DNA of 64,000 bases. Origin: Gracilariopsis chorda. Lineage: Eukaryota > Rhodophyta > Florideophyceae > Gracilariales > Gracilariaceae. Shown piece after piece: positions 11,177 through 22,952 of this stretch (positions within the stretch are counted from its first letter, which is position 1; each line of letters starts with the position of its first letter). The stretch is taken from contig NBIV01000308.1 in NCBI GenBank assembly GCA_003194525.1, positions 1-64,000 on the forward strand, read 5' to 3'. The notes under the pieces are model-generated. The model was not told the origin of the DNA. It did no database searches and worked only from the letters and a program-made list of their open reading frames with translations. A program made the translations under genes and the position numbers.

Positions 11177-11183
11177 TATATAA
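11177..11183 (+). promoter_or_regulatory. TATA box upstream of sHSP pseudogene 2
   Basis: The motif tatataa lies about 117 bases before the first recognisable sHSP residues. An AATAAAG string near 11240 could alternatively mark an LTR fragment. Confidence 0.35.
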
Positions 11184-11293
11184 GGACCTAACTGCGATAC
11201 TCGTGGTAGAAGGTTTAGTCAAGCACAACAGAGGACAACAATAAAGTGTGCTTCAGTTTATCCGTTCGTTTATCCATCGTTTTCATTGCAGCG

Positions 11294-11680
11294 ACCCACA
11301 CTTATGAGTATCGCGCCGCCAAATAGTCACGACAAACTATCGAGTCCGAAACATTTTTGCAAGTCAATCTCCCGGGCGTGAATAAGAGCAATGTATCCGT
11401 CGAAGTACATGGACACCAGATGACAGTCACTGAAAAGAAATACTGACCCACTGTTTCCACCTCCGAAAAGTTCCAACCAACCGAACCGCAGAGCCCCACC
11501 AAGAAGGCCAAGACGGACTGCACCAACCACACAAAGCCGATGTCGAGGGAACAGGCCAAACACGAAGGCGAGCCTGTCTTTGTGTATGAGCGAACTTTTG
11601 TTCTTGTGCACCACATGGATAGGGACGCTGTGAGGGCTGCAGGCATTGCGAACGGGTGTCAATACTCCAGAGTACTGTGA
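11294..11680 (+). pseudogene. Small heat-shock protein pseudogene 2
   Basis: One frame reads THTYEYRAAK, TAG (11324-11326), SRQTIESETFLQVNLPGV, NKSNVSVEVHGHQMTVTEK, TGA (11444-11446), a long Ser/Thr/Lys/Pro-rich loop, EPVFVYERTFVL, then MDRDAVRAAGIANG and TGA at 11678-11680. These are the beta-strands of an Hsp20 alpha-crystallin domain (E-F-x-V-x-LPGV, VEV-G, YERTFVL, RAAGIANG), with an unusually long loop in the middle. Nonsense codons and the loss of the GVL/IXI end make it non-functional. It differs clearly from pseudogene 1 and faces away from it. Confidence 0.6.
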
Positions 11681-12622
11681 CAGGTACGCATGGAACTTTC
11701 CCTATGCAAACTCGAAGCAGTCGTTGCACAGCAGCACAAAACCGCAAACCTGCAAAGTGACCGCAATAACCAATTCCGGCGGCTTCATCTGGTCCAAAGA
11801 GGAGGGCTGCACACGTATACGCAGACAGCAGAGAAAATGAAGCTCGTCTCGTGACCCTCAAGTCAGACGTTCTTACACGGTAAGATTTCTCGCAGGCCTT
11901 GGTCAATGTTATCACCTGGGTGAACTCGTTCGAGCCGGTTGGGTCCTTCTTTTATCACAATGTGATAGCTATGGACTTCTTCCACAATACCTATTCGTCA
12001 ATCAATGTCAGGGTTTGGGGTTACAGCCGGAATGGGTTCCAAAAGCACTATAGCTGACAAAATCCGCAACTTCAAATTCGTTCTCAACGCCCGACACCGA
12101 AATGGAGAAAACTGAGTACGGTTAATACATAATGTGGTGAGGTCTGACATAGACATCGCTAGACTACCCTGTCAGTTGGAACTTTGAGGCGGCTTTACAA
12201 TGGTACAGGGCAAAAGATCGTGACGCAGCTTCGGCGCTTGAAGCACGTATTTTTCTTCCTTTCTGCTCGTCTCAGCCGTAAAACCCACTGCTTGTTCTCC
12301 AAGCTAGAGCACCGTGAAGAACAACAATTCGTGTTTCTCTTCGTAATTCGCTCCCTACAGTTCTCCGTGATGACCAAGCACGGTTAAACCCAAGCATGGT
12401 TGCAGCAACTCCGTTTCTTTTGTTTTTTCTACTCCCCTTAATCTTCATTGATCCTGCTGATACTACAGCAACCCCAGGACGATGCAATTGCACTCTCTAG
12501 TCCCCAATCGCAGAAACCTCGACAAGAAAGATATTCAGTTGGTTGGGCGACTGCCAACGCCTGGTACCCACAAACAAAGTCAGTTGAAGAATGGCTCTTA
12601 TTGGAATCCACTAGGGTCAACT
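11681..12622. other. Intergenic region, nothing recognised
   Basis: Short frames on both strands only. No family motif, repeat or RNA gene could be supported. Confidence 0.4.
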
Positions 12623-13546
12623 TCAGTTCCTCCTCAGTGCGGTGGAACCACCACGCTTTTTAATACCGGAACGAATGCGACTGTGGCCTATAACGTTACT
12701 ACCAGACGCTTTTCTTCTTCGATTTGCGCTGCGCTGAGGAACATTTTGCAGGTGCGGTTGTCCAGATATACTACGGCGTTCGATATTTGGCTGAGCTACA
12801 GGTATAGATTTTGTTGCAGACTGAGTGATTGAACGCATAATCTCAGCTGGCGCATGCAAATTCGGTACTTCAGGTTGAACTGACTCTCTCTCTTCCGTCA
12901 GCAATGGAACAGATGTGGAGAATACAATTGTTATCTTATCGTCATCATCGTTTTCAATTGCACAACCTCTAGTGCTCTGCTCAAAATTTCGGGGAGCTGG
13001 TGGAATGATGGTTCCTGCATCGTCATTCCGTTCTCGTCGCAGATGAGAGGCGGTATCTGCCCCTTTTTGATTCGAATTGATTCTGAGAACTGCAGCTGAG
13101 AGGTTATCATTGGGTCGTGCTTCCAGACGTGGGACACTCCGACCAGTATTGTAGCTATGGTCTCGCCTGAGGCTCGCTTGTATGAGCTTGTTTACGGCCC
13201 ATTGACCCTCCGCCTTCTGAATAATCCGATAATGTCTTTCGATTCTAGATAGCAGCTCTTCCACAACACTTCGGTGATTTCGAACCACTGAACGGTAAGT
13301 CAGCGTGCCGTTATCTGGTAAGTTACTTGTGCAATACAGATACATCCTTATACTTCGCATTGCAGAAAACACAAATTCCTCGGAAAGAGGATAATCAGAA
13401 CGATACTCACGACGTTCCAGCACTGCCATTTTTCGGTTGAATACCTCCCGCATGCGTTTCTGTGAGCCTTTACCTTCCAGATCAGAACTGTTCCTCCGTC
13501 GGGACTCGGCCCGTGTAGGAATTGAAAGAACGCGCTCCTCCCACAC
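12623..13546 (-). CDS. Hypothetical protein, about 280-307 aa, unrecognised
   Basis: This is a long frame without a known domain. The frame opens with GTG at 13546 and is limited upstream by a TAA near 13580. The first ATG begins at MREVFNRKM, so either translation starts there or an upstream exon is missed. A candidate exon start MTLPNQSVKTRNPAQQ lies in another frame at about 13600. The N-terminal half looks helical and basic (LERREYRSDYPLSEEFVF, SVVRNHRSVVEELLSRIE). The middle has an acidic patch IENDDDDKITIVFS that resembles a SUMO-interaction motif. The C-terminus is Arg/Lys/Ser-rich and likely disordered. It lies head-to-head with the Tnp2-like transposase and could be its accessory protein or a host gene. 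Confidence 0.35.
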   Translation of the reverse strand: MWEERVLSIPTRAESRRRNSSDLEGKGSQKRMREVFNRKMAVLERREYRSDYPLSEEFVFSAMRSIRMYLYCTSNLPDNGTLTYRSVVRNHRSVVEELLSRIERHYRIIQKAEGQWAVNKLIQASLRRDHSYNTGRSVPRLEARPNDNLSAAVLRINSNQKGADTASHLRRERNDDAGTIIPPAPRNFEQSTRGCAIENDDDDKITIVFSTSVPLLTEERESVQPEVPNLHAPAEIMRSITQSATKSIPVAQPNIERRSISGQPHLQNVPQRSANRRRKASGSNVIGHSRIRSGIKKRGGSTALRRN

Positions 13547-14663
13547 TGGGGTGGTGCCTGCTGAGCTGGGTTGCGGGTTTTAACGGATTGGTTAGGGAGA
13601 GTCATCAGGGTTGTCGATGTTTCAGACTGTGAGAAAGAGACGTAAAATATGTAGGAGAAGCAAGGAGTGGGAGACCAACAAGCCTGCCACACAACAGTGA
13701 AATGGAGAAGAGAGGGACATGTATCGTTCCCGTTGTTGGAGGTGGCGTATTTATACATTTCGGATGAGTACAGTTTCGTTTCGGAAAGGTGCGAGTCCTT
13801 ATTCCACATTGCCTATAACTGACTCATGATATCCTGGAAAGTACGTGCACTAATTTTGACTACGTATTTGCAGGTTCCCTTCTCTAACCAACTTAACCTG
13901 TAATCATCTTTCACGTATGACTTCAACGCAACGCTTTCGTCAACGTACAGGTACTAAAGCGTCTGGGAGTGCCTCCGTTGGCCTGGAAGTTTGTACGGGT
14001 GAGTAAAGTGCAAGCGGTGAGCAAAGCTGTTTATCGAAAGGCAGTTGTGAGAGACGAATAGCAACAGGTAACAAGCACAGTGGAGCTCCAGGTACTCAGT
14101 TCGAGCAGCATTTTGATTCGTTGCCTACAACGTCGAAGAGAATGAAAAGCACAAAACCCCCTGCAAGACCTTTTCAAGCGCTGGAACCATATCACGGGAA
14201 TACTTCTTGCCCGAATTTAAAGAATTCAAAAGAAAACTCAGCGAGTAAGCTGTCACACGTTTATGATTGTGACCATAGCCCTGGCCCCGCAAGAACCCTT
14301 GATATTATTCGTTACGATGAGGGACAAAGCCAGACTGGCCACAGAGCTCTGCAACAGCCATAGAACCACGATTACGGTGTTATCGAACCCATGGATCGAG
14401 AAAGCATAGTTCGGCAAAACGATCTGGCCCAGCAACCGGCACAGTATCATCAGAGTGATGAAGATGATGCTGGAAAAACGTTTAGTTTGTCCTTTATGAC
14501 GCAATTAGAGACTACATGTAGTGTGGGTCTTGACATGCACAGGAATGAAGCCGAGCAAAACGTTCTTTTGCGTCAAAACAATTGAGATATCCCTGAAGCA
14601 TTCATGGATGAATGAAGCCAATTCTCGGAGCCAGAGAAACTCTGTCTTCTGACATGGGAGCTC
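13547..14663. other. Region upstream of the Tnp2-like transposase
   Basis: Mixed short frames. The N-terminal part of the transposase may be buried here but I could not follow it. Confidence 0.35.
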
Positions 14664-17288
14664 ATGACATCTAACTTTGTTGGCGGTCGCCCTGCTGAAC
14701 ACATGGAAGACCTGAAGGAGTCCGAGTCGAAACGGGTGATGGAACTACTGTTCACACTCGAATTTGGAGGACTTTCCGAGAGTCAAACACGGCGACTTTT
14801 GCGAACAAGTTTGATAGCTTCCAAATTTAGCTGTGATGGGATCTGTCGGTACAATAGGAAAAGAGCAGAAGTGCGAAGATGCTTTGGAGCTATGTGCCAC
14901 CATGATCATGCGCCAGTGTTTGCACGACCCCTTCATGACGCACAGTGCCCAAGCCTTGGTTGTGACAGTCGCATCAGCGTTCATCGCAAGTATTGGTACT
15001 GATTGATCTCAGAGCAGCTTTCAGCGTTGTGCAGAGAGCTCAATTCCTTTGAGTGCTTTATGAACGGATGCGTACAAGCCTATAAATCTATTGCTAATAA
15101 CGAGACTGATATGCTGTATGTCGACTATTACAGTGGCGAGTACTTCCGAGATAAGCACGAAGATCAAATGCTATCTTGGAACAGAGATGAAGAGTTTTAC
15201 ATTTTCTTATCCTTCTCCCCGGATGTTGTCGAAGTGTACAGAGGGCGAACGATGACACGATCTCTGTGTCCTCTGATGTTCACGGTTTGGAAATATCCGC
15301 TTGAATATCGTTTTCAAGCTTCAAACGCTCTTCTTTCGGGATTTGTTCCTGGATGTCATGATACAAAGAACTTTGACTGTTTCCTTGCGCCACTTGTCGA
15401 AGACCTACAGCAACTCCAAAACGGGGTACCTATGCTTTGTCATGATGGAACAGTTAGAACTTTATGTGCATCGCTTCTCTTCATCACCACCGATTGGCCC
15501 GCTGCCAGCAAAATTCTTGGCATCAAGGGCCATAACGCTGAGCTCCAGTGCCGCAAATGTCACAAGAAAGCCCGAAGAGTATCTGGTGGGGAAATCCATC
15601 TTCGGCTACTTCCAGAACGAGTTTCTATGGCAGCAGAGCCACAGCTATCACCAGATTAAATTCAATCAGAGTGCCCTGTACCAAGAACAGAAAGAGGTAT
15701 GAAGCTTGTATGGAACTGGTTGAATGCCGCCGTAAGGGAAGCAGCTCGGGATAGAATTGCAAAGGAGACTGGAGTGAAAAGGCGCCCACTTCTGACAAAC
15801 CTTACGGTTGAGTTTTTGAGAGGTACCCCGTATGATCCAACGCACTTATGGCTCCTTGGATGGGTTAAGCATCTCATCTCTCTTTGTACCGGTACACATC
15901 CCAAATGCTTCGAAAGGACGTACTCGTTTGTACATGATGAGCAGCTCATACGGTATGTTAACGATGCTCTTGCAGAGGGTTAGAAGGGAATCGCAGCAGT
16001 ATGGTAAAGACCGCCACAGTCATTCAGGTACATTGGTGGATACAAGGCGGAAGACTACAAAAACTTCGCTCTCTACGACGGATGTGTAGTGTTTCGCAGA
16101 AGGACAATTGACAGACGTTTAGTATCGCTTTGGAATTTGACTTCAAGGATTACATTCATTCTTTTCGACCCCACACCCTCCAAGAATGATGCAAGGAGGC
16201 TTTCAGATTTGGTGGCGAACGCCTACTCTCTTTGCATCAATTTGTATGACAAATCCGGATCAAACGCCTTTTTGCTAACCTTTACAACCAATGCAGTTCT
16301 CCATCTTCCTGAAATGTTCCGAGATTGCCGACCGCCACAAAACCTGTCTCAGTTTGTTGTAGAGCAATTTGCTGAAACGCTGGGTGAAATGACAAGATCT
16401 ACTCAGCGCCCTGAGGCAAACCTCTTTCACAAGACGCATAATTTGTTTGCACTGCGAATGATGGGTGGTAGAATGCGACAAGGGGTAGAGAGCATGTCAC
16501 GAAACCCAGTTTCTGGCGCCTCACACGGTTCTATGCACAGCTCAGAGTCTGACTGTTCAGAAAGTTTGCGAAGTTTCAGTGATGAGGTTCAATTCCAAAG
16601 TACGTTGAACGTGGCCACATCCCTCGCGCGTACTTCTACATCCTCGATACTCGTATCTGGAAGGAGCTATGTTGTAGGTGGTGTCGAACGCTTTAAGCAT
16701 GTCACAGAATACATCCAAGGCTACCTCCCCGTCACTGCATACGACATCCAGATCGCTGAACTCCAAATATATCCGTGCGCCACCATAGCTAACGGAGACC
16801 AAAGTTTGAGGCTTGATAGTTTTGCTGAGTTTCAACGTCGAGCCAGGCAGGAGCGCCATCGTGTACATCAACGTTGCTGGATAGCTGCTCACGTTGCATC
16901 TTTGGAGGCAAGAACACAACTGTTTGGAGTATACTACGGGCGTATTGATGAGATTTGGAATACAAGGGCAACGTATCGCAGACCAAGAGAGCAGTTGACG
17001 ATTGTGGTAGAACTTCATCTCGTTCGAGTTAATTGGATGTACGGACTCCGGGTTGATGAACGTACTGGACAAGCATTTACTGATTTCAGTGGAAGGGAGC
17101 GAAGGGGGTCATTGCGAGACATTAAAAGGACCACTGAGGACATTTCCTGCGTAAACCGCCTCATTGATTTCAGGGACTACAACGGCAGACGCACATTTCT
17201 TGACTCAGTTCAGCTCAAATCTCCATGCGACGAAGGAAGAAATGGAGTTCTAAGAGGAGTCATTGGGCAAGTTCGTGGAGGTACGTGA
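14664..17288 (+). pseudogene. Tnp2/Plavaka-like (CACTA superfamily) transposase, decayed
   Basis: Pieces in order are: 14664-15002 (ends at an in-frame TGA); 15003-15659 with YVDYYSGEYFRDKHED, LSFSPDVVEVYRG, LLSGFVPGCHDTKNFDCF, LAPLVEDLQQLQNG and the zinc-ribbon-like GHNAELQCRKCHKK; 15560-15702 in the next frame (LVGKSIFGYFQNEF); 15699-15983 with GTPYDPTHLWLLGWVKHL; and 16089-17288 with AVLHLPEMFRDCRPPQNLSQF. This order matches the Tnp2-type transposases of CACTA/Plavaka elements, where IPG..P and H..C..C motifs are conserved. At least three frame changes and one stop show decay, unless some are introns. The last 250 residues match nothing I know. Terminal CACTA-type repeats were not found. 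Confidence 0.65.
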
Positions 17289-17890
17289 CAATCTGGCTGG
17301 AGATAAGGTGAAGTATTGCGCGGCATATTGCCCAATCTTTGGGGTTCTACCAGACTCGTAAATTCTTATTCGTAATGATTAGCAACAGAATAAGGATACT
17401 AACTCTAATTTGTACCTAAATCAAATTCTGATTCCAGGTACAGCTATATAGGATGTACACGGGTGTCAAATAAAAGCACCTGAGTGGTTGTCACTGGGCA
17501 AACTCTCGTGCCTAATTGGACAAATATAAAATCATTGTACACGTCTGCTGGATATCATCCCTATATCAGCGAGTACAGTTTTGTCAAAGAAACAACGCAC
17601 ATCCAATGCGAATATTATCGTTCATCATATGCAAAACACATAGTCTACTGATGGGCATTCTTTGCGCATTTAGACCGTGTATATTATGGTTATCTCAAGC
17701 ATAGCTATGGTACTTCCAATGAACATCAACGGAACATCTATAACCTCTTCAATTCCCGTCATATGTAATATACGTAACCGCACATCTTACGTATATGCGT
17801 GGCGCATCCGCCTACCTCGCTGATGCTATCATTACGTCCAAAGTGAAGTTATTCTCATAATCTAGTTCGTGTTCAGCCTGGGAGTTGGGC
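17289..17890. other. AT-rich intergenic region, nothing recognised
   Basis: Lies between the transposase and the truncated 3' end of the gypsy element. No LTR match could be seen. Confidence 0.4.
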
Positions 17891-19164
17891 TCACAAAGAA
17901 GCGTGTCCTCGGTCATGAACAGGAGATTTCATCGTATTCGTCTGGGTTTCTCCCAATGTATTCAACCGCAAAAGCGCGTCTTCGTGGGCGTTGGGACGTC
18001 CCTTTTTGTACTTGACATCAAAAACAAAATCGGAGAGGCGTAACCGCCAGTGCATTAAACGTCCCGATGGGTCAGATATCGAGAGAAGCCAGCGGAGGCA
18101 CGAATGGTCCGTATTGACGGTGAAATGTACCCCTTGACGGTAGGGAAGTTGGGTCGTGAGAGCCCAAACCACAGCAAGGCATTCCTTCTCTGACAAGGAG
18201 TAGTTGCGTTCCGCTGTCTGCAGCGACCTTGAACAGTAACAAATAGGTTTCCGTTCGCCATCATGGTAAACCTGGAAAAAGGCGCAACCCATTTGGTACT
18301 CACTTGCGTTGGTATCGACCACGTATGGGAGCCCGAGTCTAAGGAGGGCCACTACAGGTGCTGATACCAGCGTTGTCTTTAAGCGTTTAAACGCGTCTGT
18401 CTCGGCTGGCCCGAATTCCTTCAACTGCGTTGGTTGTCCTTTCTTCAATAGTGCTTTCAGAGGCACGGAGATATGCGAGTAACGCGGAACAAACCGTCGT
18501 TAGACGTTACAAAAGCCGAGGCAGGCATGCAATTGCGTTTGTGCCCTGGGATGGACGGCTTTACGGATTGCCAAAGTCGAGGCTTCGTCCATCTCCAGTC
18601 ATCCTGGTTTTATCAGGTGTCCATGGTACTCCTGAACTTATCCGCGAACCATTCGCATTTCTTGAGCCTCAACTTGATTTCAGCTTCCTGGAGCTCCTTG
18701 AGTATGAGCTCAACGTCTCTGAAACGGTCTTCCATGTTCTTACTGAAAACGATGATGTCACCGAGATAGACCAAACAGGTCTTCTACTTGTACATTGACA
18801 AGATAATGTCTGAAGCACGTTGGAACGTGGCCAGGGCGTTGGTGAGTCCAAAAGGCATTCTATTGAATCAGGAAAGACCGGCATGGAAAACAAAGGCTGT
18901 TTTGTCGCGGTCTTCTACCGCAATATGTACTTGCCAGTATCCCGAACTGGCGTCGAGCGTCGTGACTACGGTGGCATCCCCTAGGCTATCCATGCACTCA
19001 TCCATTCGTGGTAGCGGGTAAGGGTCCCGAACAGTCATTGAGTTCAGTTTCCAGTAGTCCATGCAAAATCGTAATGATCCATCTGCCTTAGGTGCAGGGA
19101 CAACTGGAGAGGCACAAGAAGACTGAGCGGGTTCAATGACGCCTTTCTCCAGCATGGTGTCCAC
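17891..19164 (-). pseudogene. gypsy RT-RNase H, broken
   Basis: RT starts LEKGVIEPAQSSCASPVV and RFCMDYWKLNSMTV, with VVTTLDASSGYWQVHI (first catalytic Asp), RMPFGLTNALATFQR and then VYLGDIIVFS (18757-18768). There the canonical YLDD has lost its first Asp to Gly. A TAG sits just before it at 18784-18786. RNase H follows in another frame: VDTNASEYQMGCAFFQ, RNYSLSEKECLAVVWAL and FTVNTDHSCLRWLL. The coding order and motifs are those of Ty3/gypsy pol. Loss of a metal-binding Asp plus stops and frameshifts make it inactive. Confidence 0.75.
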
Positions 19165-21212
19165 CTGTTGCTGTTCAATTTCCCGTGTTCGGGGACGCGC
19201 CCTATAAAGGTGCTGGGCAATAGGCCTTTTGCCCGGAGCGAGATCAATATGATGCTCGTTATAGCAATCTTACCCACGTTCCCACTCCACATGGAGGAAT
19301 ACTTCTGCAGTAATCTGCGTAGGCGTCCCCGGTGCTGTTTCGGTACATGAGAAAGATCCAAGAGGTCAAAGAACGGTCGTAACTCTCCGGCGCTCCGGTT
19401 TTCTTTTGGCTCTGGCTGCTCTTCGATTGCGGTACTCTGCGGCTGTATTTCGTCGGGTAACGAGATACCCAAGACGTCCGCTAGGGAAATATTCGTCGGT
19501 ATCAATACCGTTGGATGTGTTAGGGGCAAAAAAAAAACAAAAACCAACCAATTGGTTCTTGTGCCACCTTACTGGGTGAGAAGTAGAGTTGTTAACCGAC
19601 ATCCGAAAGGGGATATAAGGTTGTAGCTGAGCATCGCTGTTGGGGGCGAGTACACCGTTACGTTCATATGTATGAGACAGCAGCTGTATCACGACAAGGT
19701 CGTGACGCTGAGTGGTGACCGTTACCCACGTTCTGGAATTCGGAGGTAGCTCCATCCCACGTGCTGTATTGATCTTCGGAGACGTTCTCCCAGTCGGACC
19801 AGTATTCTAGGAAGGTGGCAAAGGCACCGACAGTGACGCTGGCTTCAACGGCTTACGAACAATTGGGACAGTACTCCCGTCGTCCATGTCCACTTCCCGA
19901 AGGCGAGGTTGAATCGCTTCCACAAAGCGGTCACAGTGTTCGCATCCAAGAACAACTTGGGCGGCCAATATCGCACAGGCAATGAGCTCTAACATATGAC
20001 AACGTGGTTTCTCAATCGATCAACAAATCGAATTATGCGCAGAATATCAAAAATCTTCATATTTGCATCCTGGATATCCGGTAGCAGGCCGCAGCGTTTG
20101 CGGATTCGATCACGGGGGCTGATTTCAGATACCCTGATAAAAATGGTCCTGTGCCGGTATCCCATATCACAAGAAGTCTTGACAACAATTGTCGATTAGT
20201 GCCGATGTTGGCGGAGACCTTATAGTTACCATTTTCCATAACCAGAACGTTTTCAATCGTCTCCCAGGGCACCTGTAAGGTCCCCATGGTCGACTTTTGC
20301 CCGCAGTCAAATTGCGTCTGAGTTCTGGCAAATCCGGACGTTTTTGGCCTAAGGAAAACCTTGGGCCTCCATACCAGGCAGCGAGGGGAACGAGTCTCCT
20401 CAGTTGGCACACCGAATTCGACCTGTACCGACTCCCTTGGGGCTACCCCATTAGTTCCGAATGCTTTGGTTCTTTTTCTGCTACAGCGGTTGCTGGTACA
20501 TCACGTGTCTGATGGATCTGTGGGGTCTTGTTGTGTTGCGCCGTTGGGTATGCCCTTAATATGTGGGTGGTCCGCAGCAACTAATCCCTTAGCTCTCCCA
20601 TACATTGTTGCCAGTATACGGGCACGGTTGGCTTCCGTCAGAGCCGCGTAACTCGCGAGAACGCCACCCAAATCCTTTGTTGGGAGCGTGCATTAAACCG
20701 TGAGATTGTGGCGTCCATAGCACACATAACAGATACTCCCTTCTCGACGAAAGCGAAGGTGAACATAAGGGCAGTTGACGGCGTAGGTATTGATACATCC
20801 AGGATTGCTCGGAGTGACCCCTCATTGTGGAGGTACCGTCACCGCGTATTGCTGTTGCCTTCCCTCCATCAGGAGAAGTTCCGAGCCTTTCGAGGGCGGG
20901 CCAGTAGTAGGCAGCTTCGTTGTCGGAATCGACGAATCTGGATAATCCAGATATTGCATCGCGTCTCCCAGCGTGTCCCCGTGATCCTATTGAAGAGATC
21001 AAGAGTAACGAGAGTCCTCGGAGGAGTCCACATACAGCAGTTTGCTGGTTCTAGGCTTCGATTTACGTGCTGGGCCGTCCTTCAGCCCCGCAAAAGACGT
21101 CGCTTGGCGCTGCTGTCCGCGAGGGGGGAATTGCATTGCCTTTAGCTTGTGCAAACTGGACTAGTTCCAAGAAACGCATGCTTGCATGCTTCTCCCGTTG
21201 TCTCAGAACCAA
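19165..21212 (-). pseudogene. gypsy protease and Gag-Pol linker, fragmented
   Basis: A frame at 20057-20410 ends in VIWDTGTGPFLS, the retropepsin active-site signature with a preceding hydrophobic strand. The frame at 19366-19755 (VRWHKNQLVGF) and the minus-strand HVPKQHRGRLRRLLQKYSS near 19300 correspond to the protease-to-RT linker. The stretch 20589-21200 is Gag C-terminal sequence with no clear zinc knuckle. Confidence 0.5.
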
Positions 21213-22445
21213 CTACTTTATAACCAGATGACGTCCGTCCACGAGCAGTCTCATCTCCTCCTCCGTCGAGTGAACATTTCCACACCTAGTGGCAGCCCTA
21301 TTCATGCCAGAGCTATAATCCACTTCGTTTTCTCCAGGTTTCTGGGTAACATCCCTGAGAGTGGCGATCGCTTCAAGAATGGAGTTAGACGTCCCGTAAC
21401 TCCGCAGCAGATACTGCACAGCTTCCGGCCAGTTGTTGACTCCACCTTCATCCACGGTTAGTGAGCCGGACAAGGCGTGATACTGTTCCAACGCGAAACC
21501 CGTCATGAGGTATGTTAGAGCCACGTACGCTTGAGCGTCACTCATTTCTAGCATATTCGCTTCGGTGACAAACTGAGAAAGAAAATCGAAGATGAGGATG
21601 GAGTCCTTTCTGTCAAACTTTAGATCACTCATGCCAATTATCAGTCTCTTGACCTGATCCTTTATCCTACCAGTTTCGCAACTTGTTCGATTCAGTGTCC
21701 GTATCTTCGAACATTAGAGGCTGTAGTCGGTGATCCCCCTATGTAGCGGATTTGTTCATAGGAGAACCTTAAGTCCCTTCTTTGACGGGCCTATCTTGCG
21801 GCGTATCCAAGCAGAGGTAATGAGTCTCTTCTTTCTCGACCTGCGAGTATCATTATCACTAGATTCGTCCTGTGACGTATCTTCCTCAGATTCTGCTGAA
21901 CTGGAGCTCTTGTCCTCCGAGTCTTTGGAATCATCCGAATCTGAATGTGGTACGGGCTTCCATGACTTCCGATGCTTCGTTCTCGACTTATTCGAGCGGG
22001 ATTTCGGAGCAGTGGATTGTTTGGCATCGATCTCAATCGGACCAGTAGCAGCGGTCTGCATATTAACCGTGACCTCTAGCCTTTCGAGACGAGGTTTAAC
22101 ACGAGTGAGGACCTCGTGCTCATTGATGGGCATTCCCAGTAGTAGTCTAGATGCATTTCTCTGACGCTCCATCAACTGGTTAGGGTCTTCTCGGATCGTC
22201 TGAACTGTTGCAGTCACCTTCGCGCTCTGACTTTAGCGTGCCAGTGGGTGGTGGTCCACACGTAAGCGGTCCAATGACCCATTCAGTGCAGCGAGCTGCA
22301 TTTCCAATTCCTTGAAACGGGTTCTCTGAGACTTTGAATCAGTTCGAAGACGTTGCATTTCAGTGCGTAGCCTGTTCTCCTGTGAGGGTCTAGCGGGGTT
22401 AGCAGTTATTCCCATACCTTTGTTTGCATTACCCTCCGGGCTCAT
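21213..22445 (-). pseudogene. gypsy Gag, fragmented
   Basis: The piece 22233-22445 has a short coiled-coil-like segment (RLRTDSKSQRTRFKELEMQL). The piece 21756-22217 is a basic then Ser/Asp/Glu-rich segment (DSDDSKDSEDKSSSSAESEE). The piece 21213-21632 has the capsid-like fold of retroelement Gag: RKDSILIFDFLSQFV, LTYLMTGFALEQYHAL and LRDVTQKPGENEVDYSSGM. The three are in different frames. Confidence 0.55.
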
Positions 22446-22775
22446 ACATCAGCTTCAGCTGGGACCGCGCCTGTCGATCAGGCTTTTGACGTGACAGATT
22501 TCTTATAAAGGCGGTTCCCGGCTTCGAGCGAAGTGGGTAGCTGTTCCGTGGGCAGGGGTTGTGCAGAAGGACCGGGAACCAGAATTTGAACGACCACGAG
22601 TCTGGAATGTGCCATATATCTTCTGCGCAAAACTTTACAGCCAAATTCGAGTCTCCTGTTGGTCATGCGGTTACAATGCGGGTGGCCGGAGTGAGGAGTA
22701 TAGAACTCAAGATGGGTCTGACCCCAGATGGCCAACTCGATATGACTCGTTTCACTTCCGCAATCGGATTAAAAC

Positions 22776-22952
22776 GTGATGTCCCACAATCAACGTCGAA
22801 GGTATCTTCTAGGTCGGGGGACCAATTTGTGTGGTATCTTAGGGGGTTTTAGGGGATTTTACGTTTCAGTTCCGTAGTTGCATTGACAAGTGATGTCCCA
22901 CAATCAACGTCGAAGGTATCTTCTAGGTCGGGAGACCAATTTGTGTGGTATC
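22776..22952. repeat. 63-bp direct repeat, possible primer-binding region
   Basis: Positions 22776-22838 and 22890-22952 are identical except for one base (gggg versus ggag). On the minus strand each contains TTGGTCTCCCGACC preceded by ACACAAA, which looks like an LTR end followed by a tRNA primer-binding site. It lies just upstream of gag. Confidence 0.5.

Larger units (their letters stand above)
17891..22952 (-). mobile_element. Ty3/gypsy retrotransposon remnant lacking integrase
   Basis: On the minus strand the order is primer-binding-like repeat (about 22776-22952), gag (22445-21213), DTG protease (about 20150), RT (19164-18670) and RNase H (18466-17891). The integrase and 3' LTR are absent, so the element is truncated at its 3' end. 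Frames change repeatedly. It is a different family from the 28 kb and 47-64 kb elements: it has a normal DTG protease and a YLDD-derived RT. Confidence 0.7.

Noticed and set aside
10858..11290. Solo LTR with TATA and AATAAA
   Set aside because: TG...CA ends can be drawn but there is no target duplication, and the right end runs into an sHSP pseudogene, which explains the TATA better.
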